Of a stretch of 44,254 nt of DNA, positions 18,249 through 28,068 are shown one piece after another. The position numbers and the translations under genes were made by a program. Position 1 is the stretch's first letter. The number at the start of each line of letters is the position of its first letter. The stretch lies in the NCBI GenBank assembly GCA_023623175.1, contig JAMNXU010000012.1, positions 1 to 44,254 of the forward strand, read 5' to 3'. The notes beneath the pieces were generated by a model, which worked only from the letters and a program-made list of their open reading frames with translations, ran no database searches and was not told the origin of the DNA. The stretch is from Bacillota bacterium (GTDB taxonomy: Bacteria > Bacillota > Clostridia > Acetivibrionales > JAMNXU01).

Positions 18249-19364
18249 ATGATCAACAGGAACAGGCTTGTCGGGGATTTTGTCGAACTTGTGAGCATTG
18301 ACAGTGTTTCCCTTGAAGAGAGGAATATGGCCGATGCCGTTAAAAAGCGCCTGGAAGATTTGGGCCTTGAAGTAATCGAAGACGACACGGGCAGCAAAAT
18401 AGGAGGCAACTGCGGGAACCTCATATGTAACATAAAGGGCAACGCAGATGCGGAGCCGATTTTGCTGATGGCCCACATGGACACCGTGACGCCGGGCAGG
18501 GGGAAAAAACCTGTTGTAAACGGCGACCGAATCACTTCCGACGGAACCACGATACTCGGAGGTGATGACATCGCCGGGGTGGCAATTATTCTCGAAGTGT
18601 TGAGATGCCTGAAAGAATATGAGGTCAAACACGGCGACATACAGGCTGTATTTTCAGTGGCCGAGGAAATTGGCATCCTGGGTGCCAAGAACCTTGATTA
18701 CAGCGCAATACATGCAAAATACGGCTTTGTTCTCGACGGGGACGGGGATATCGGCAGGGTTGCCATAAAGGCTCCGTCGCAGAAAAGCCTGTCCGCGAAA
18801 ATACATGGAAAGGCAGCCCATGCGGGAATTGAGCCCGAAAAAGGAATAAGCGCCATAGAAATTGCCGCCGATGCCATTTCAGCAATGAAACTCGGCCGCA
18901 TTGACGCGGAAACTTCGGCAAATATAGGCATTATCCACGGTGGGCGCTCCATGAATATTGTCTGCGATCTTGTGGAGATAAAAGGCGAAGCAAGGAGCAG
19001 GGACGAGAGCAAACTGGAAAAGCAGGTGGCCCACATGGTTGAATGCCTGGAGAAGGCTGCTGCCAGACGAGGAGGCAGGGTTGACACAGATATTGTTGAC
19101 ATGTATCCGGCATTTAATATAGACAAAGATGCCGGAATTATCAAAATTTTGGAAGCTGCGGCAAAAGACGCCGGTGTGCCGCTTATCCTGGAGGAAACCG
19201 GCGGGGGCAGCGATACCAATATTTTGAACGGCCGCGGAATACAGGCGGTAGTTCTCAGCGTCGGCATGAGAAAGGTCCACAGCGTCGAGGAGGAAATTTT
19301 CATATCCGACCTCGTCACGGCAGCTTCCTTTGTATTGGAAATTGTTAAAAAAGTCGTAAAATAA
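18249..19364 (+). CDS. M20 metallopeptidase, PepT-like
   Basis: A 371-aa zinc peptidase of the M20 family, peptidase T-like subgroup. Metal ligands are visible in order: H in LLMAHMDTV, D in LGGDDIAG, E-E in VAEEIG, D in VLDGD, and the final H in RKVHS. The dimerization domain insert (about 175-285) begins SLSAKIHGKAAHAG. It probably cleaves small peptides in the cytosol. The annotation PepT for tripeptides is only by similarity. It lies between trmL and pfk, 13 bp upstream of pfk. Confidence 0.88.
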   Translation: MINRNRLVGDFVELVSIDSVSLEERNMADAVKKRLEDLGLEVIEDDTGSKIGGNCGNLICNIKGNADAEPILLMAHMDTVTPGRGKKPVVNGDRITSDGTTILGGDDIAGVAIILEVLRCLKEYEVKHGDIQAVFSVAEEIGILGAKNLDYSAIHAKYGFVLDGDGDIGRVAIKAPSQKSLSAKIHGKAAHAGIEPEKGISAIEIAADAISAMKLGRIDAETSANIGIIHGGRSMNIVCDLVEIKGEARSRDESKLEKQVAHMVECLEKAAARRGGRVDTDIVDMYPAFNIDKDAGIIKILEAAAKDAGVPLILEETGGGSDTNILNGRGIQAVVLSVGMRKVHSVEEEIFISDLVTAASFVLEIVKKVVK

Positions 19365-19377
19365 CGGGGGTCTTAAA

Positions 19378-20463
19378 ATGGTCAGAAGAATAGGTGTGCT
19401 TACGGGCGGCGGGGATTGCCCGGGACTCAACGCCGTATTAAGGGCAGTGGTGAGGACCGCGATGGGCAGGTACGGCTGGGAAGTGATAGGTTTCAGGGAC
19501 GGCTACCGCGGCCTTGTAATGAACGAGTATGTGAGGTTCAAGGACAGCGACGTTTCGGGCATTCTTGACAAGGGAGGAACGATACTCGGTACCTCCAATC
19601 GCGACAATCCGTTTCATTTCAGGATTGACAGGGGTAACAGCGTTGAGTACAAGGACATGTCAGAACGCGTAATTGACAATATATACATGCATGGCATTGA
19701 CTGCTTGGTTATTATCGGAGGCGACGGAACGCTGACGAGCGCAAGGGATTTCGCTAGGAAAGGGGTTAAAGTTGTCGGAGTTCCGAAAACGATAGACAAT
19801 GATCTTTCAGCAACGGATCTGACCTTTGGTTTCAGGACTGCCGTTGATACAGCCACTGACGCCATTGACAAGCTCCATACCACCGCGGAATCCCATCACC
19901 GTGTGATGATCCTTGAGGTCATGGGCAGGTATGCAGGATGGATTGCGCTTGAATCCGGCATAGCGGGCGGCGCCGACGTCATTTTGATACCCGAGATACC
20001 TTACGAAATGCAGAAAGTATGCAATAAGATCCTTGAACGGAAAAGGGCGGGCAAGCATTTCAGCATTGTTGTAGTGGCCGAGGGCGCAAAGGAAAAGGGC
20101 GGTGAAATGGTCGTAAGCAAGATTGTGGAAAACAGCCCAGATCCGGTCAGGCTTGGAGGTATCGGCAACAAGGTGGCAGAAGAGATAGAGAAGATGATAG
20201 GCGTTGAAACCCGGGTGGCGGTGCTGGGTCACCTGCAGAGAGGCGGCAGGCCGATACCTTTTGACAGGATACTTTCAACGCGCTACGGGGTTGCCGCCGT
20301 TGAACTGATAAGCGAAGAGAAATTCGGCATGATGGTGAGCCTCAAGGGAAGCGAAATGACGGCCGTTTCCCTTGAAGATGCCGTGGGAAGCCTTAAAACC
20401 GTTCCGCCCGACGGCGAACTTGTCAAAATAGCTAAAAGCGTCGGAGTCTCGTTTGGAGACTGA
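19378..20463 (+). CDS. pfkA: 6-phosphofructokinase (ATP- or PPi-dependent undecided)
   Basis: A 361-aa PfkA-family enzyme for the committed step of glycolysis. The substrate site PKTIDND (136-142) contains the catalytic aspartate; GVLTGGGDCPGLN and MGRYAGW are also present. At the two phosphoryl-donor positions it has G117 (GGDGT, the ATP-type residue, position 104 of E. coli) and K137 (PKT, the lysine typical of PPi enzymes, position 124). This G/K combination and the length put it in the mixed 'group III' PFKs, where both donors occur. Donor choice should be measured. Regulation by upstream trmL co-transcription is likely. Confidence 0.93.
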   Translation: MVRRIGVLTGGGDCPGLNAVLRAVVRTAMGRYGWEVIGFRDGYRGLVMNEYVRFKDSDVSGILDKGGTILGTSNRDNPFHFRIDRGNSVEYKDMSERVIDNIYMHGIDCLVIIGGDGTLTSARDFARKGVKVVGVPKTIDNDLSATDLTFGFRTAVDTATDAIDKLHTTAESHHRVMILEVMGRYAGWIALESGIAGGADVILIPEIPYEMQKVCNKILERKRAGKHFSIVVVAEGAKEKGGEMVVSKIVENSPDPVRLGGIGNKVAEEIEKMIGVETRVAVLGHLQRGGRPIPFDRILSTRYGVAAVELISEEKFGMMVSLKGSEMTAVSLEDAVGSLKTVPPDGELVKIAKSVGVSFGD

Positions 20464-20491
20464 AATGTTTGGGTAAATATCACATGCTGAG

Positions 20492-20533
20492 AAAAGCCGG
20501 CGGGCATTGTGGATGATACCGCTGGCGCTTTTA
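20492..20533 (+). terminator. Probable terminator after pfk
   Basis: AAAAGC-CGGCGG pairs with CCGCTG-GC-GCTTTT (two-base bulge) around an 18-base loop and ends in TTTT. Confidence 0.5.
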
Positions 20534-20568
20534 TGATTACAGTTTATTACAATTTTTTGAAAGAGTGA

Positions 20569-21468
20569 TTGGCATTGGATTTCAAAACGATCACCCTGAA
20601 GGACAAGGAACTGTTTGACCGTTATTTCAGTGCGGCTCAGCCTGAGATTTCCGAGATGACGTTTACGAACCTTTTCATGTGGAGAAATTTCTATAATGTA
20701 AAATATTCCGTTATTGAAGATCTTCTTTGCATCCTCTCCTTTCCGGACAGGGGCGGTGCCTTCGCTTTCATGCCCGTGGGGGATGTAACCCCTGAAAAGC
20801 TTGGAAAAGCAGTTGCAAAACTCAGGAAATACTTTAACTCCCTGGGTTTTCCCCTTGTATTCAAAAGAGTCAGCGAGAGAGATGCAGAGCTTTTAAAGCC
20901 TTATGCCGCGCGCGGCGGAATTATATTTGACAGGGACAACTCCGATTACGTATATTTCACTGAAAACCTCGTCAGTCTCAAAGGGAAAAAATACCACGCA
21001 AAACGAAACCATATAAACAAGTTTCTGAGGCTTTACGAATATGAATATGTCATAATGAGGCCTGAACACATAGACGAGTGCAAAAAAATAATGGAAAAAT
21101 GGTGTTCGGAAAGGGACTGCGAGGAACACAGGGACCTGTACTGCGAAAAAATTGCCAATTTCGAGCTGCTGGACATTTTTGAAGAACTGGGCTGCAAGGG
21201 AGCCCTGATAAAAGTCAACGGAGAGTTTGAAGCCTTTACGGTAGGCGAACTTCTGAACGACGAAACGGTGGTAATACATATAGAAAAGGCCAACAGCCGG
21301 ATTGAAGGGCTTTATGCCTTCATCAACCAGCAGTTCTTAATGAATGAATGGAGCGGCACGAAATACGTCAACAGGGAGCAGGACCTCGGAATTGAAGGGC
21401 TGAGAAAGGCCAAGCTGTCATACAATCCTGACAGGTTTGTGAATAAATATACGGTAAATATTGAATAA
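20569..21468 (+). CDS. DUF2156 protein (GNAT-like, PG-lysyltransferase-related)
   Basis: A 299-aa protein of the DUF2156 family, which has a double GNAT-like fold related to the C-terminal aminoacyl-transfer domain of MprF. Recognizable segments are TFTNLFMWRNFY near the N-terminus, KGKKYHAKRNHINKF in the middle, and INREQDLGIEGLRKAKLSYNPDRFVNKY-like sequence at the end. It lacks any MprF membrane domain, so it is soluble. Substrate unknown; amino-acid or acyl transfer is plausible. It starts at TTG 20569 (GAAAGAG upstream), with TTG 20575 as an alternative. Standalone gene. Confidence 0.8.
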   Translation: MALDFKTITLKDKELFDRYFSAAQPEISEMTFTNLFMWRNFYNVKYSVIEDLLCILSFPDRGGAFAFMPVGDVTPEKLGKAVAKLRKYFNSLGFPLVFKRVSERDAELLKPYAARGGIIFDRDNSDYVYFTENLVSLKGKKYHAKRNHINKFLRLYEYEYVIMRPEHIDECKKIMEKWCSERDCEEHRDLYCEKIANFELLDIFEELGCKGALIKVNGEFEAFTVGELLNDETVVIHIEKANSRIEGLYAFINQQFLMNEWSGTKYVNREQDLGIEGLRKAKLSYNPDRFVNKYTVNIE

Positions 21469-21687
21469 GCTGATTTTTTCAGGGTAATATAATCAGGAAC
21501 AAATTTTAACGATATGCACGAAATTGATTTAAGAAGTTTAATTATAAAAAATTATTAAAGCGATAAAAACGGTTAATTCGTGAAGTTAAATTTACAGGCC
21601 GGATATATTAATTTTTTGAGATGGTTAAAATATTGGTCATAAAATTGTCAATATGCCAACTTTGTTAAAAAATTGTTTATTTAAGTA

Positions 21688-21716
21688 TTGAAAAGGTAAT
21701 AAAAATAATATAGAAT
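21688..21716 (+). promoter_or_regulatory. gap promoter and structured leader
   Basis: TTGAAA (21688-21693), 17 bp and TAGAAT (21711-21716) form a good sigma-A promoter. It leaves a leader of about 105 nt with the dyads GCCATT/AATGGC (about 21733-21757) and AGGCC/GGCCT (about 21788-21801) before the GGGGG ribosome site. The rest of the gene-free stretch 21469-21687 is AT-rich and shows nothing further. No CggR gene is present. Confidence 0.65.
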
Positions 21717-21821
21717 AAATTTTGCCACGGCATGCCATTTGATACTGCCTCGAATGGCCTGCAACGCGGCGGCGGAATTCAACAACAAGGCCGTGAGGCC
21801 TAATAATACATAGGGGGATGA

Positions 21822-22841
<1,020 letters not shown>

Positions 22842-22874
22842 TTTTACGGACAGCGATTATCAGGACCATAATAT

Positions 22875-22909
22875 GAAGCTGCTCTGAAAAGGGCAGCTTC
22901 TTTGTATTT
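22875..22909 (+). terminator. Terminator after gap
   Basis: An 11-bp stem starting GAAGCTGC and ending GCAGCTTC with a GAAA loop is followed by TTTGTATTT. Confidence 0.8.
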
Positions 22910-23043
22910 ATTGCGCTTTTACGTTACCGATAAAAATCTACCTTTTTCCGATAAATGTCTACTTGCAATTAATCCTCTTTTTGTTAATATCATTAATAAG
23001 GGCTTGTTTAGCGTACCCACTTTTCATGAGGAGAGATGAAAAT

Positions 23044-24075
23044 ATGAGCAAAAGGTTTGTAACGGTATCTTTGATTTTGTGCTTATGTCTTGTTTTTGGA
23101 ATGCTTACCAGCGCAGTAGGTTCACAAATCACCACACAGGGGCTTGAAAAACTCCAGGAAATATATGAAAACCAAAGCCCGTCCATTAAGCAATATGATA
23201 TCGATGCCGCCAAACAGAAGGCTTCCGCCGAGCTGACCGCAGCGCAGAAGAATTTCTCCGTTTCTGTTATGGAGCAGAAGAGGGAGATCAAACTTGCTCA
23301 GGAAAAATATCAGCTGCAAAAGGACTATTACAACCTGTACCAGCTCATCAAGGCAAAAGAGATAGCTGAGATCAATGTTGATATCGCTGCAATGAATCTT
23401 ACGGCGGAAATCGAAAAGCTTTCACAGGGTTTGGGCACAGAGGCATCGGTCATGAGCGCGAAAATTTCCAAAAAACAATCGGAAATAAGCCTTGAAGATG
23501 CCATCCTGAACGTGGAAAAAGCTGAAACGGCTTTGAAGGAAAAGCTGGGCCTTGATCCCGAAAGTGAACTGTCCGTCGAGTATGCTCTCCCTTCATCGGT
23601 GGATATAGTTACGAGCTATAAGCAGGATGATTTCGTAAACAGCTTTTTGTCAAACAACATCGAACTTGCAACGCTGAAAAATGACATAAAACTTCAGAAG
23701 GAATACATAGAGAAGCTGGAAGCCGTTTGCGAGAAAGACGATCCGGACCTCGTAAATGCCCGCAGAAGTCTGACGCTGTTAGAAGAACAGCTCAAGAACA
23801 CGGAGAAAGATTACACGGCCTATGCAAAGGGCGTTTACAGGGATTACATGAAGGTGGCCGAGCTGCTAAAGCTTCAGATGGAATACAAGCCTCTGCTTGA
23901 CAACAAGGTTTTGCTTCTTGACAAGGAATATGCGCAGAAGAAATACAGCACGCTGGAATACAACCAGAGGAAGGTTTCCATCATGAACGAGTACAGGTCC
24001 TTTGAATCAGCCGTGATTAATTATCTTAACGCAAAAGCCATGTTAGAGCTTGTCATGAAAGGCATCAAGATTTAA
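23044..24075 (+). CDS. Secreted coiled-coil protein resembling TolC-family efflux proteins
   Basis: A 343-aa protein with a signal peptide (about 1-27, hydrophobic core ILCLCLVFGML). Long charged heptad-like helices rich in Lys, Glu, Ala and Leu follow (about 45-170 and 215-340). The order of helices, with short breaks such as GLDPES, recalls one or two repeats of the TolC helical barrel. Monoderm clostridia have no outer membrane, so a classic TolC channel is not expected. It could be a wall-side periplasmic-like component for the membrane-fusion protein further downstream. ATG 23044 follows AGGAGAG. It has its own terminator and lies between gap and pgk, an unusual place. The family assignment is by pattern only. 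Confidence 0.55.
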   Translation: MSKRFVTVSLILCLCLVFGMLTSAVGSQITTQGLEKLQEIYENQSPSIKQYDIDAAKQKASAELTAAQKNFSVSVMEQKREIKLAQEKYQLQKDYYNLYQLIKAKEIAEINVDIAAMNLTAEIEKLSQGLGTEASVMSAKISKKQSEISLEDAILNVEKAETALKEKLGLDPESELSVEYALPSSVDIVTSYKQDDFVNSFLSNNIELATLKNDIKLQKEYIEKLEAVCEKDDPDLVNARRSLTLLEEQLKNTEKDYTAYAKGVYRDYMKVAELLKLQMEYKPLLDNKVLLLDKEYAQKKYSTLEYNQRKVSIMNEYRSFESAVINYLNAKAMLELVMKGIKI

Positions 24076-24118
24076 CAGGCAAAAATCGAAGCCGGCAATA
24101 CGCAGATTGGCAGACCTG

Positions 24119-24146
24119 GCCCGGATACAAATCCGGGCTTTCATTT
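24119..24146 (+). terminator. Terminator after the TolC-like gene
   Basis: The stem GCCCGGAT/ATCCGGGC with loop ACAA is followed by TTTCATTTT. Confidence 0.75.
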
Positions 24147-24197
24147 TGAGTAATTGGACGACATTGTTAAAAAATTAATTAATTTTTTCTCCATGTA

Positions 24198-24226
24198 TTG
24201 AAACAAACGGTGAAAAGATGTAAAAT
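24198..24226 (+). promoter_or_regulatory. Promoter of pgk-tpi
   Basis: TTGAAA (24198-24203), 17 bp and TAAAAT (24221-24226) are close to consensus and precede the ATG by about 127 bp. The -35 hexamer and spacing equal those of the gap promoter. Confidence 0.65.
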
Positions 24227-24352
24227 AATTGCGTACCAGGGCTTGGAATAAGAAGTGCCAAATTGCCGCATAATTGTTTCATGGTTGTGTATGTCTGACG
24301 AAGAATTATTACATATTCAATCCAGTAAATAATAAAACAGGAGAGTGAGTTT

Positions 24353-26305
24353 ATGGTCGGTATGCTTAATAAAAAGTCTGTCGAAGACATTGATGTGAGG
24401 GGCAAAAAAGTCATAGTCAGAGTGGACTTTAATGTTCCGCTGGATGAAAACGGCAATATAACCGATGATAAAAGAATAGTCGGTGCTCTCCCCACAATCA
24501 GATATCTTGTTGAAAACGGAGCCAAAACCATTCTTGTATCCCACCTTGGAAGGCCAAAGAACGGTTTTGAACCCAAGTACAGCATGAAACCGACTGCTGT
24601 AAGGCTCAGCCAGCTTTTGGGGAGGGAAGTTATAATGGCAAGCGACGTAATCGGGGAAGATGCCCGCGCAAAGGCCGCTGCTCTCAAAGAAGGCGAAGTT
24701 CTTATGCTCGAGAATGTCAGGTTCCACAAGGAAGAGGAAAAGAATGATCCTGCCTTTGCTAAGGAACTGGCAAGCCTGGCTGAGATCTATGTAAATGACG
24801 CGTTTGGAACAGCCCACAGGGCGCACGCTTCGACGGCGGGCATTGCCGATTATCTGCCGGCGGTTTGCGGATTCCTCATCAAGAAGGAAATTGAAATCAT
24901 GGGCAAGGCCATAGCCGATCCTGCAAGACCCTTTGTGGCAATACTGGGCGGCGCTAAGGTTTCCGACAAAATCGGAGTTATCGAAAATCTTCTTGACAAA
25001 GTCGATTCACTGATTATCGGCGGCGGAATGGCATATACTTTCATGAAAGCCAGGGGCTATAACATCGGCAAGTCAATATGCGAGGACGACAAGCTTGATC
25101 TCGCGCGGTCCATCATGGAAAAAGCAGCAAGCAAGGGTGTTAACCTGATGATTCCCGTTGACAACGTGGTAGCCACTGAATTCAAGAACGACGCAGAATT
25201 CAAGCAGGTTGCTTCCGACGCCATACCCGACGGATGGATGGGAATGGATATCGGATCCCAGACGATAGAGGTGTTCTCAAAGGAAATCAGGAAAGCGAAG
25301 ACCATCGTATGGAACGGTCCCATGGGAGTTTTCGAGTTTGAGAATTTTGCCAACGGAACAAGGGAGATTGCCCGTGCCGTTGCTGAATCGGGCGCCGTTT
25401 CAATAGTCGGCGGAGGAGACTCGGCTGCAGCCATTGAACAGCTCGGATTCGCAGACAAGATCACCCATATTTCAACGGGCGGAGGCGCATCGCTGGAGTT
25501 CCTCGAAGGAAAGGTCCTTCCCGGTATTGCATGCCTGATGGACAAGGACTGTAAAAAAAAAATAATTGCAGGTAACTGGAAGATGAACAAAACGCCCTCG
25601 GAAGCAGTGGAGTTTGTTAAGGCGCTGAGGGAAAGAGTAGCCGACGCCGAGGCCGAAGTCGTTGTATGCGTGCCCTTCATCTGCCTGCCCGGAGTTAAAA
25701 AGGCGGCAGAAGGATCGAATATCAAGGTTGGAGCCCAGAACATGCACTGGGAGGAAAAGGGCGCTTACACGGGCGAAGTGTCGGGCCCGATGCTTGCAGA
25801 CCTCGGGGTGGATTATGTAATCATAGGCCATTCCGAGAGGAGACAGTATTTTGCCGAGACCGACGAAACCGTGAACAAGAAGGTCCATGCTGCATTCAAA
25901 TACGGAATAACTCCGATCGTATGCGTGGGCGAATCTCTGGCACAGAGGGAGCAGGGCGTTACCAACGACCTTGTCAGGTACCAGGTGAAAATAGCCCTGA
26001 AAGGACTCAGCGCGGAACAGGTTTCCAAAATGGTTATTGCCTATGAGCCCATTTGGGCGATCGGAACCGGCAAGACCGCAACGAGCGAACAGGCCAACGA
26101 GGTTTGCATGGTTATAAGGGAAACTGTCCGCGAGCTTTACGGCAACAGCGCGGCCGAAGCGATAAGAATCCAGTACGGCGGCAGTGTTACAGTCGCCAAT
26201 TCGCCCGAGCTTTTCAACATGTCGGATATAGACGGAGGTCTTGTGGGCGGAGCAAGCCTTAAACTGGACGATTTTGAAAAGATAGTGAAATACAACGTCA
26301 GATAA
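24353..26305 (+). CDS. pgk-tpi: Phosphoglycerate kinase - triosephosphate isomerase fusion
   Basis: One 650-aa frame encodes two complete enzymes. Residues 1-400 are PGK ([46 protein letters not shown], and the normal PGK end [17 protein letters not shown]). Residues 401-650 are TPI with N408/K410 (GNWKMN), H493 (IIGHSERR), E565 ([14 protein letters not shown]) and the phosphate loop GGSV. The joint is Cys400-Lys-Lys-Lys encoded by TGT and ten A residues. Most Firmicutes have separate genes. A PGK-TIM fusion is known from Thermotoga maritima. Neither A9 nor A11 would give tpi a usual start codon, so the fusion is unlikely to be a simple read error. ATG 24353 follows AGGAGAG; ATG 24362 is an alternative. 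Confidence 0.95.
   Translation: MVGMLNKKSVEDIDVRGKKVIVRVDFNVPLDENGNITDDKRIVGALPTIRYLVENGAKTILVSHLGRPKNGFEPKYSMKPTAVRLSQLLGREVIMASDVIGEDARAKAAALKEGEVLMLENVRFHKEEEKNDPAFAKELASLAEIYVNDAFGTAHRAHASTAGIADYLPAVCGFLIKKEIEIMGKAIADPARPFVAILGGAKVSDKIGVIENLLDKVDSLIIGGGMAYTFMKARGYNIGKSICEDDKLDLARSIMEKAASKGVNLMIPVDNVVATEFKNDAEFKQVASDAIPDGWMGMDIGSQTIEVFSKEIRKAKTIVWNGPMGVFEFENFANGTREIARAVAESGAVSIVGGGDSAAAIEQLGFADKITHISTGGGASLEFLEGKVLPGIACLMDKDCKKKIIAGNWKMNKTPSEAVEFVKALRERVADAEAEVVVCVPFICLPGVKKAAEGSNIKVGAQNMHWEEKGAYTGEVSGPMLADLGVDYVIIGHSERRQYFAETDETVNKKVHAAFKYGITPIVCVGESLAQREQGVTNDLVRYQVKIALKGLSAEQVSKMVIAYEPIWAIGTGKTATSEQANEVCMVIRETVRELYGNSAAEAIRIQYGGSVTVANSPELFNMSDIDGGLVGGASLKLDDFEKIVKYNVR
25553..25562 (+). 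other. A10 homopolymer at the pgk/tpi junction, candidate slippage site
   Basis: TGT is followed by ten A residues, then TAATTGC. In frame this gives C-K-K-K-I-I-A. One A fewer gives TGT AAA AAA AAA TAA, an immediate stop after PGK. One A more gives AAT AAT TGC AGG TAA, a stop five codons on. Polymerase slippage on A9-A10 runs is a known recoding mechanism; here both slipped states would release PGK alone. Whether it happens is inference. Confidence 0.6.
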
Positions 26306-26326
26306 ATGAAATACAATACCAGATAA
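26285..26326 (+). repeat. 21-bp duplication of the tpi 3' end with its stop codon
   Basis: The last six codons plus TAA (26285-26305) are followed directly by a diverged copy (26306-26326, 17 of 21 identical) that also ends AGATAA. Similar in kind to the duplication at the end of nfnB. Confidence 0.65.
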
Positions 26327-26358
26327 GATTTTGGAAGAAGTTCAGCGATTAAGCAGGG

Positions 26359-26385
26359 CCGACCCTCCGGACGCCGGGGGGTCGG
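26359..26385 (+). other. GC-rich hairpin between tpi and gpmI
   Basis: CCGACCCTCCGG pairs with CCGGGGGGTCGG (one T-G pair) around the loop ACG. There is no T-tract behind it (TCAATTG follows), so it is more likely an RNA processing or stability element, or a partial terminator, than a full stop of transcription. Confidence 0.6.
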
Positions 26386-26409
26386 TCAATTGTAGATTGG
26401 AGGGCGCAA

Positions 26410-27951
26410 ATGGCAAAAAAACCGGTCATACTAATAATTCTTGACGGTTACGGAATAAACCCGCGTACAGAAGGAAACGCAATAAGCGCAGCAAGCAAAC
26501 CCAATATGGACAGGCTGATGGCGGTATGTCCCCATGCGACGATAGGAACGAGCGGACTGGATGTTGGTCTTCCGCCGGGACAGATGGGTAATTCCGAGGT
26601 TGGTCACACCAATATAGGCGCAGGACGGATCGTATACCAGGAGTTTACAAGGATTACAAAATCCATCCAGGACGGGGACTTTTTCAATAAAAAGGAGTTT
26701 CTCGGCGCCGTGGAAAACTGCAAAAAACACAATTCAAAGCTTCATCTTTTCGGACTTCTTTCAGACGGGGGCGTGCACAGCCACAATACCCATCTTTACG
26801 CGCTCGTTGAGCTGGCAAAGAGGTACAACCTGGACGAAACCTATATCCACTGTTTCTTTGACGGCAGGGACGTGCCACCGGACAGCGCAAAAGGATATGT
26901 TGAAGAGCTTGAGAACAGGCTGAAGGAAATAGGCACAGGGAAAATAGCCACTGTAATGGGCCGGTACTATGCAATGGACAGGGACAACCGCTGGGAAAGG
27001 GTAAAGCTGGCCTATGACGCAATGGTGCTCGGCCAGGGACTTACGGCCGAAAGCGCCCTGGAAGCCGTGACGGAATCCTACGAAAGGAATGAATTCGATG
27101 AATTTGTAAAACCCACGGTTATAACCAGGGACGGAAAGCCGACGGCCGTAATCGGTGAACACGATTCGGTGATTTTCTTCAATTTCAGGCCCGACAGGGC
27201 GCGTGAAATTACAAGGGCATTTGTGGACAAGGACTTTAAAGGTTTTGAAAGACCGAAGGGATGGTTCCCGCTTTATTATGTATGCATGACGCAGTATGAC
27301 AAGACCATACAGAACGTGGAAGTGGCGTTTAAGCCCGAGAATCTTACTAACACGTTCGGAGAATATGTGAGCAGGCACGGGTTGAAGCAGCTGCGCATTG
27401 CAGAAACGGAAAAGTATGCCCATGTAACCTTCTTTTTCAACGGAGGCGTTGAAACCGTTTACGAGGGAGAAGACCGCGTGCTTATTCCTTCGCCGAAGGT
27501 GGCGACCTATGATCTCAAGCCCGAGATGAGCGCCTATGAGGTTGCGGAGGAAGCGGCAAAAAGAATACGTTCGGGTATGTACGACGTAATTATACTGAAC
27601 TTTGCCAATCCTGACATGGTAGGGCATACGGGCGTTTTTGAAGCGGCGCGCAAGGCCATTGAAGCCGTTGATGAATGCGTGGGCAAGGTAATAGGCGCAA
27701 TAGAGGAAGTCGGAGGAGCTGCCCTGATTACAGCAGACCACGGAAATGCAGAGCAAATGCTGGATTATGAAAATGGCGGCGCCTACACCGCTCATACAAC
27801 GAACAGGGTGCCCCTCGTAGGAGTTGGCCTGGGTGAAGGCGTCAGGCTGAAGGATGGAATTCTTGCAGACCTTGCGCCGACATTGCTGGATATACTCGGT
27901 CTGCCGAAACCGCCAGAAATGACGGGGCAGTCGCTGATAGTCCGCGACTGA
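26410..27951 (+). CDS. gpmI: 2,3-bisphosphoglycerate-independent phosphoglycerate mutase
   Basis: A 513-aa binuclear-metal (Mn) mutase that interconverts 3- and 2-phosphoglycerate. The alkaline-phosphatase-like fold is evident from LIILDGYG, the catalytic S62 in [34 protein letters not shown], and the metal histidines in NPDMVGHTG and [11 protein letters not shown]. Family-typical length. It starts 104 bp after pgk-tpi with a TTGGAGGG ribosome site and probably belongs to the same transcript. A bidirectional terminator follows. Confidence 0.97.
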   Translation: MAKKPVILIILDGYGINPRTEGNAISAASKPNMDRLMAVCPHATIGTSGLDVGLPPGQMGNSEVGHTNIGAGRIVYQEFTRITKSIQDGDFFNKKEFLGAVENCKKHNSKLHLFGLLSDGGVHSHNTHLYALVELAKRYNLDETYIHCFFDGRDVPPDSAKGYVEELENRLKEIGTGKIATVMGRYYAMDRDNRWERVKLAYDAMVLGQGLTAESALEAVTESYERNEFDEFVKPTVITRDGKPTAVIGEHDSVIFFNFRPDRAREITRAFVDKDFKGFERPKGWFPLYYVCMTQYDKTIQNVEVAFKPENLTNTFGEYVSRHGLKQLRIAETEKYAHVTFFFNGGVETVYEGEDRVLIPSPKVATYDLKPEMSAYEVAEEAAKRIRSGMYDVIILNFANPDMVGHTGVFEAARKAIEAVDECVGKVIGAIEEVGGAALITADHGNAEQMLDYENGGAYTAHTTNRVPLVGVGLGEGVRLKDGILADLAPTLLDILGLPKPPEMTGQSLIVRD

Positions 27952-28031
27952 TTCTTATGAGCGCGGCTGATATTTACTGCTGCATTAAAAACATCATAAA
28001 ATTACTGCTGTATGAAGAACATTAAAAAAGC

Positions 28032-28061
28032 AAGACGCGGTATACACCGCGTCTTTTCTTT
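28032..28061. terminator. Bidirectional terminator between gpmI and the response regulator
   Basis: A perfect 10-bp stem AAGACGCGGT/ACCGCGTCTT with loop ATAC is flanked by TTCTTT on the right and AAAAAAGC on the left, so it can stop transcripts from both sides. It marks the left edge of the cassette inserted in the glycolytic locus. Confidence 0.9.
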
Positions 28062-28068
28062 ATTGCAT

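Noticed and set aside
26761..27795. Open frame of 344 codons opposite gpmI
   Set aside because: Shadow of the gpmI codon pattern; no ribosome site and no family resemblance.
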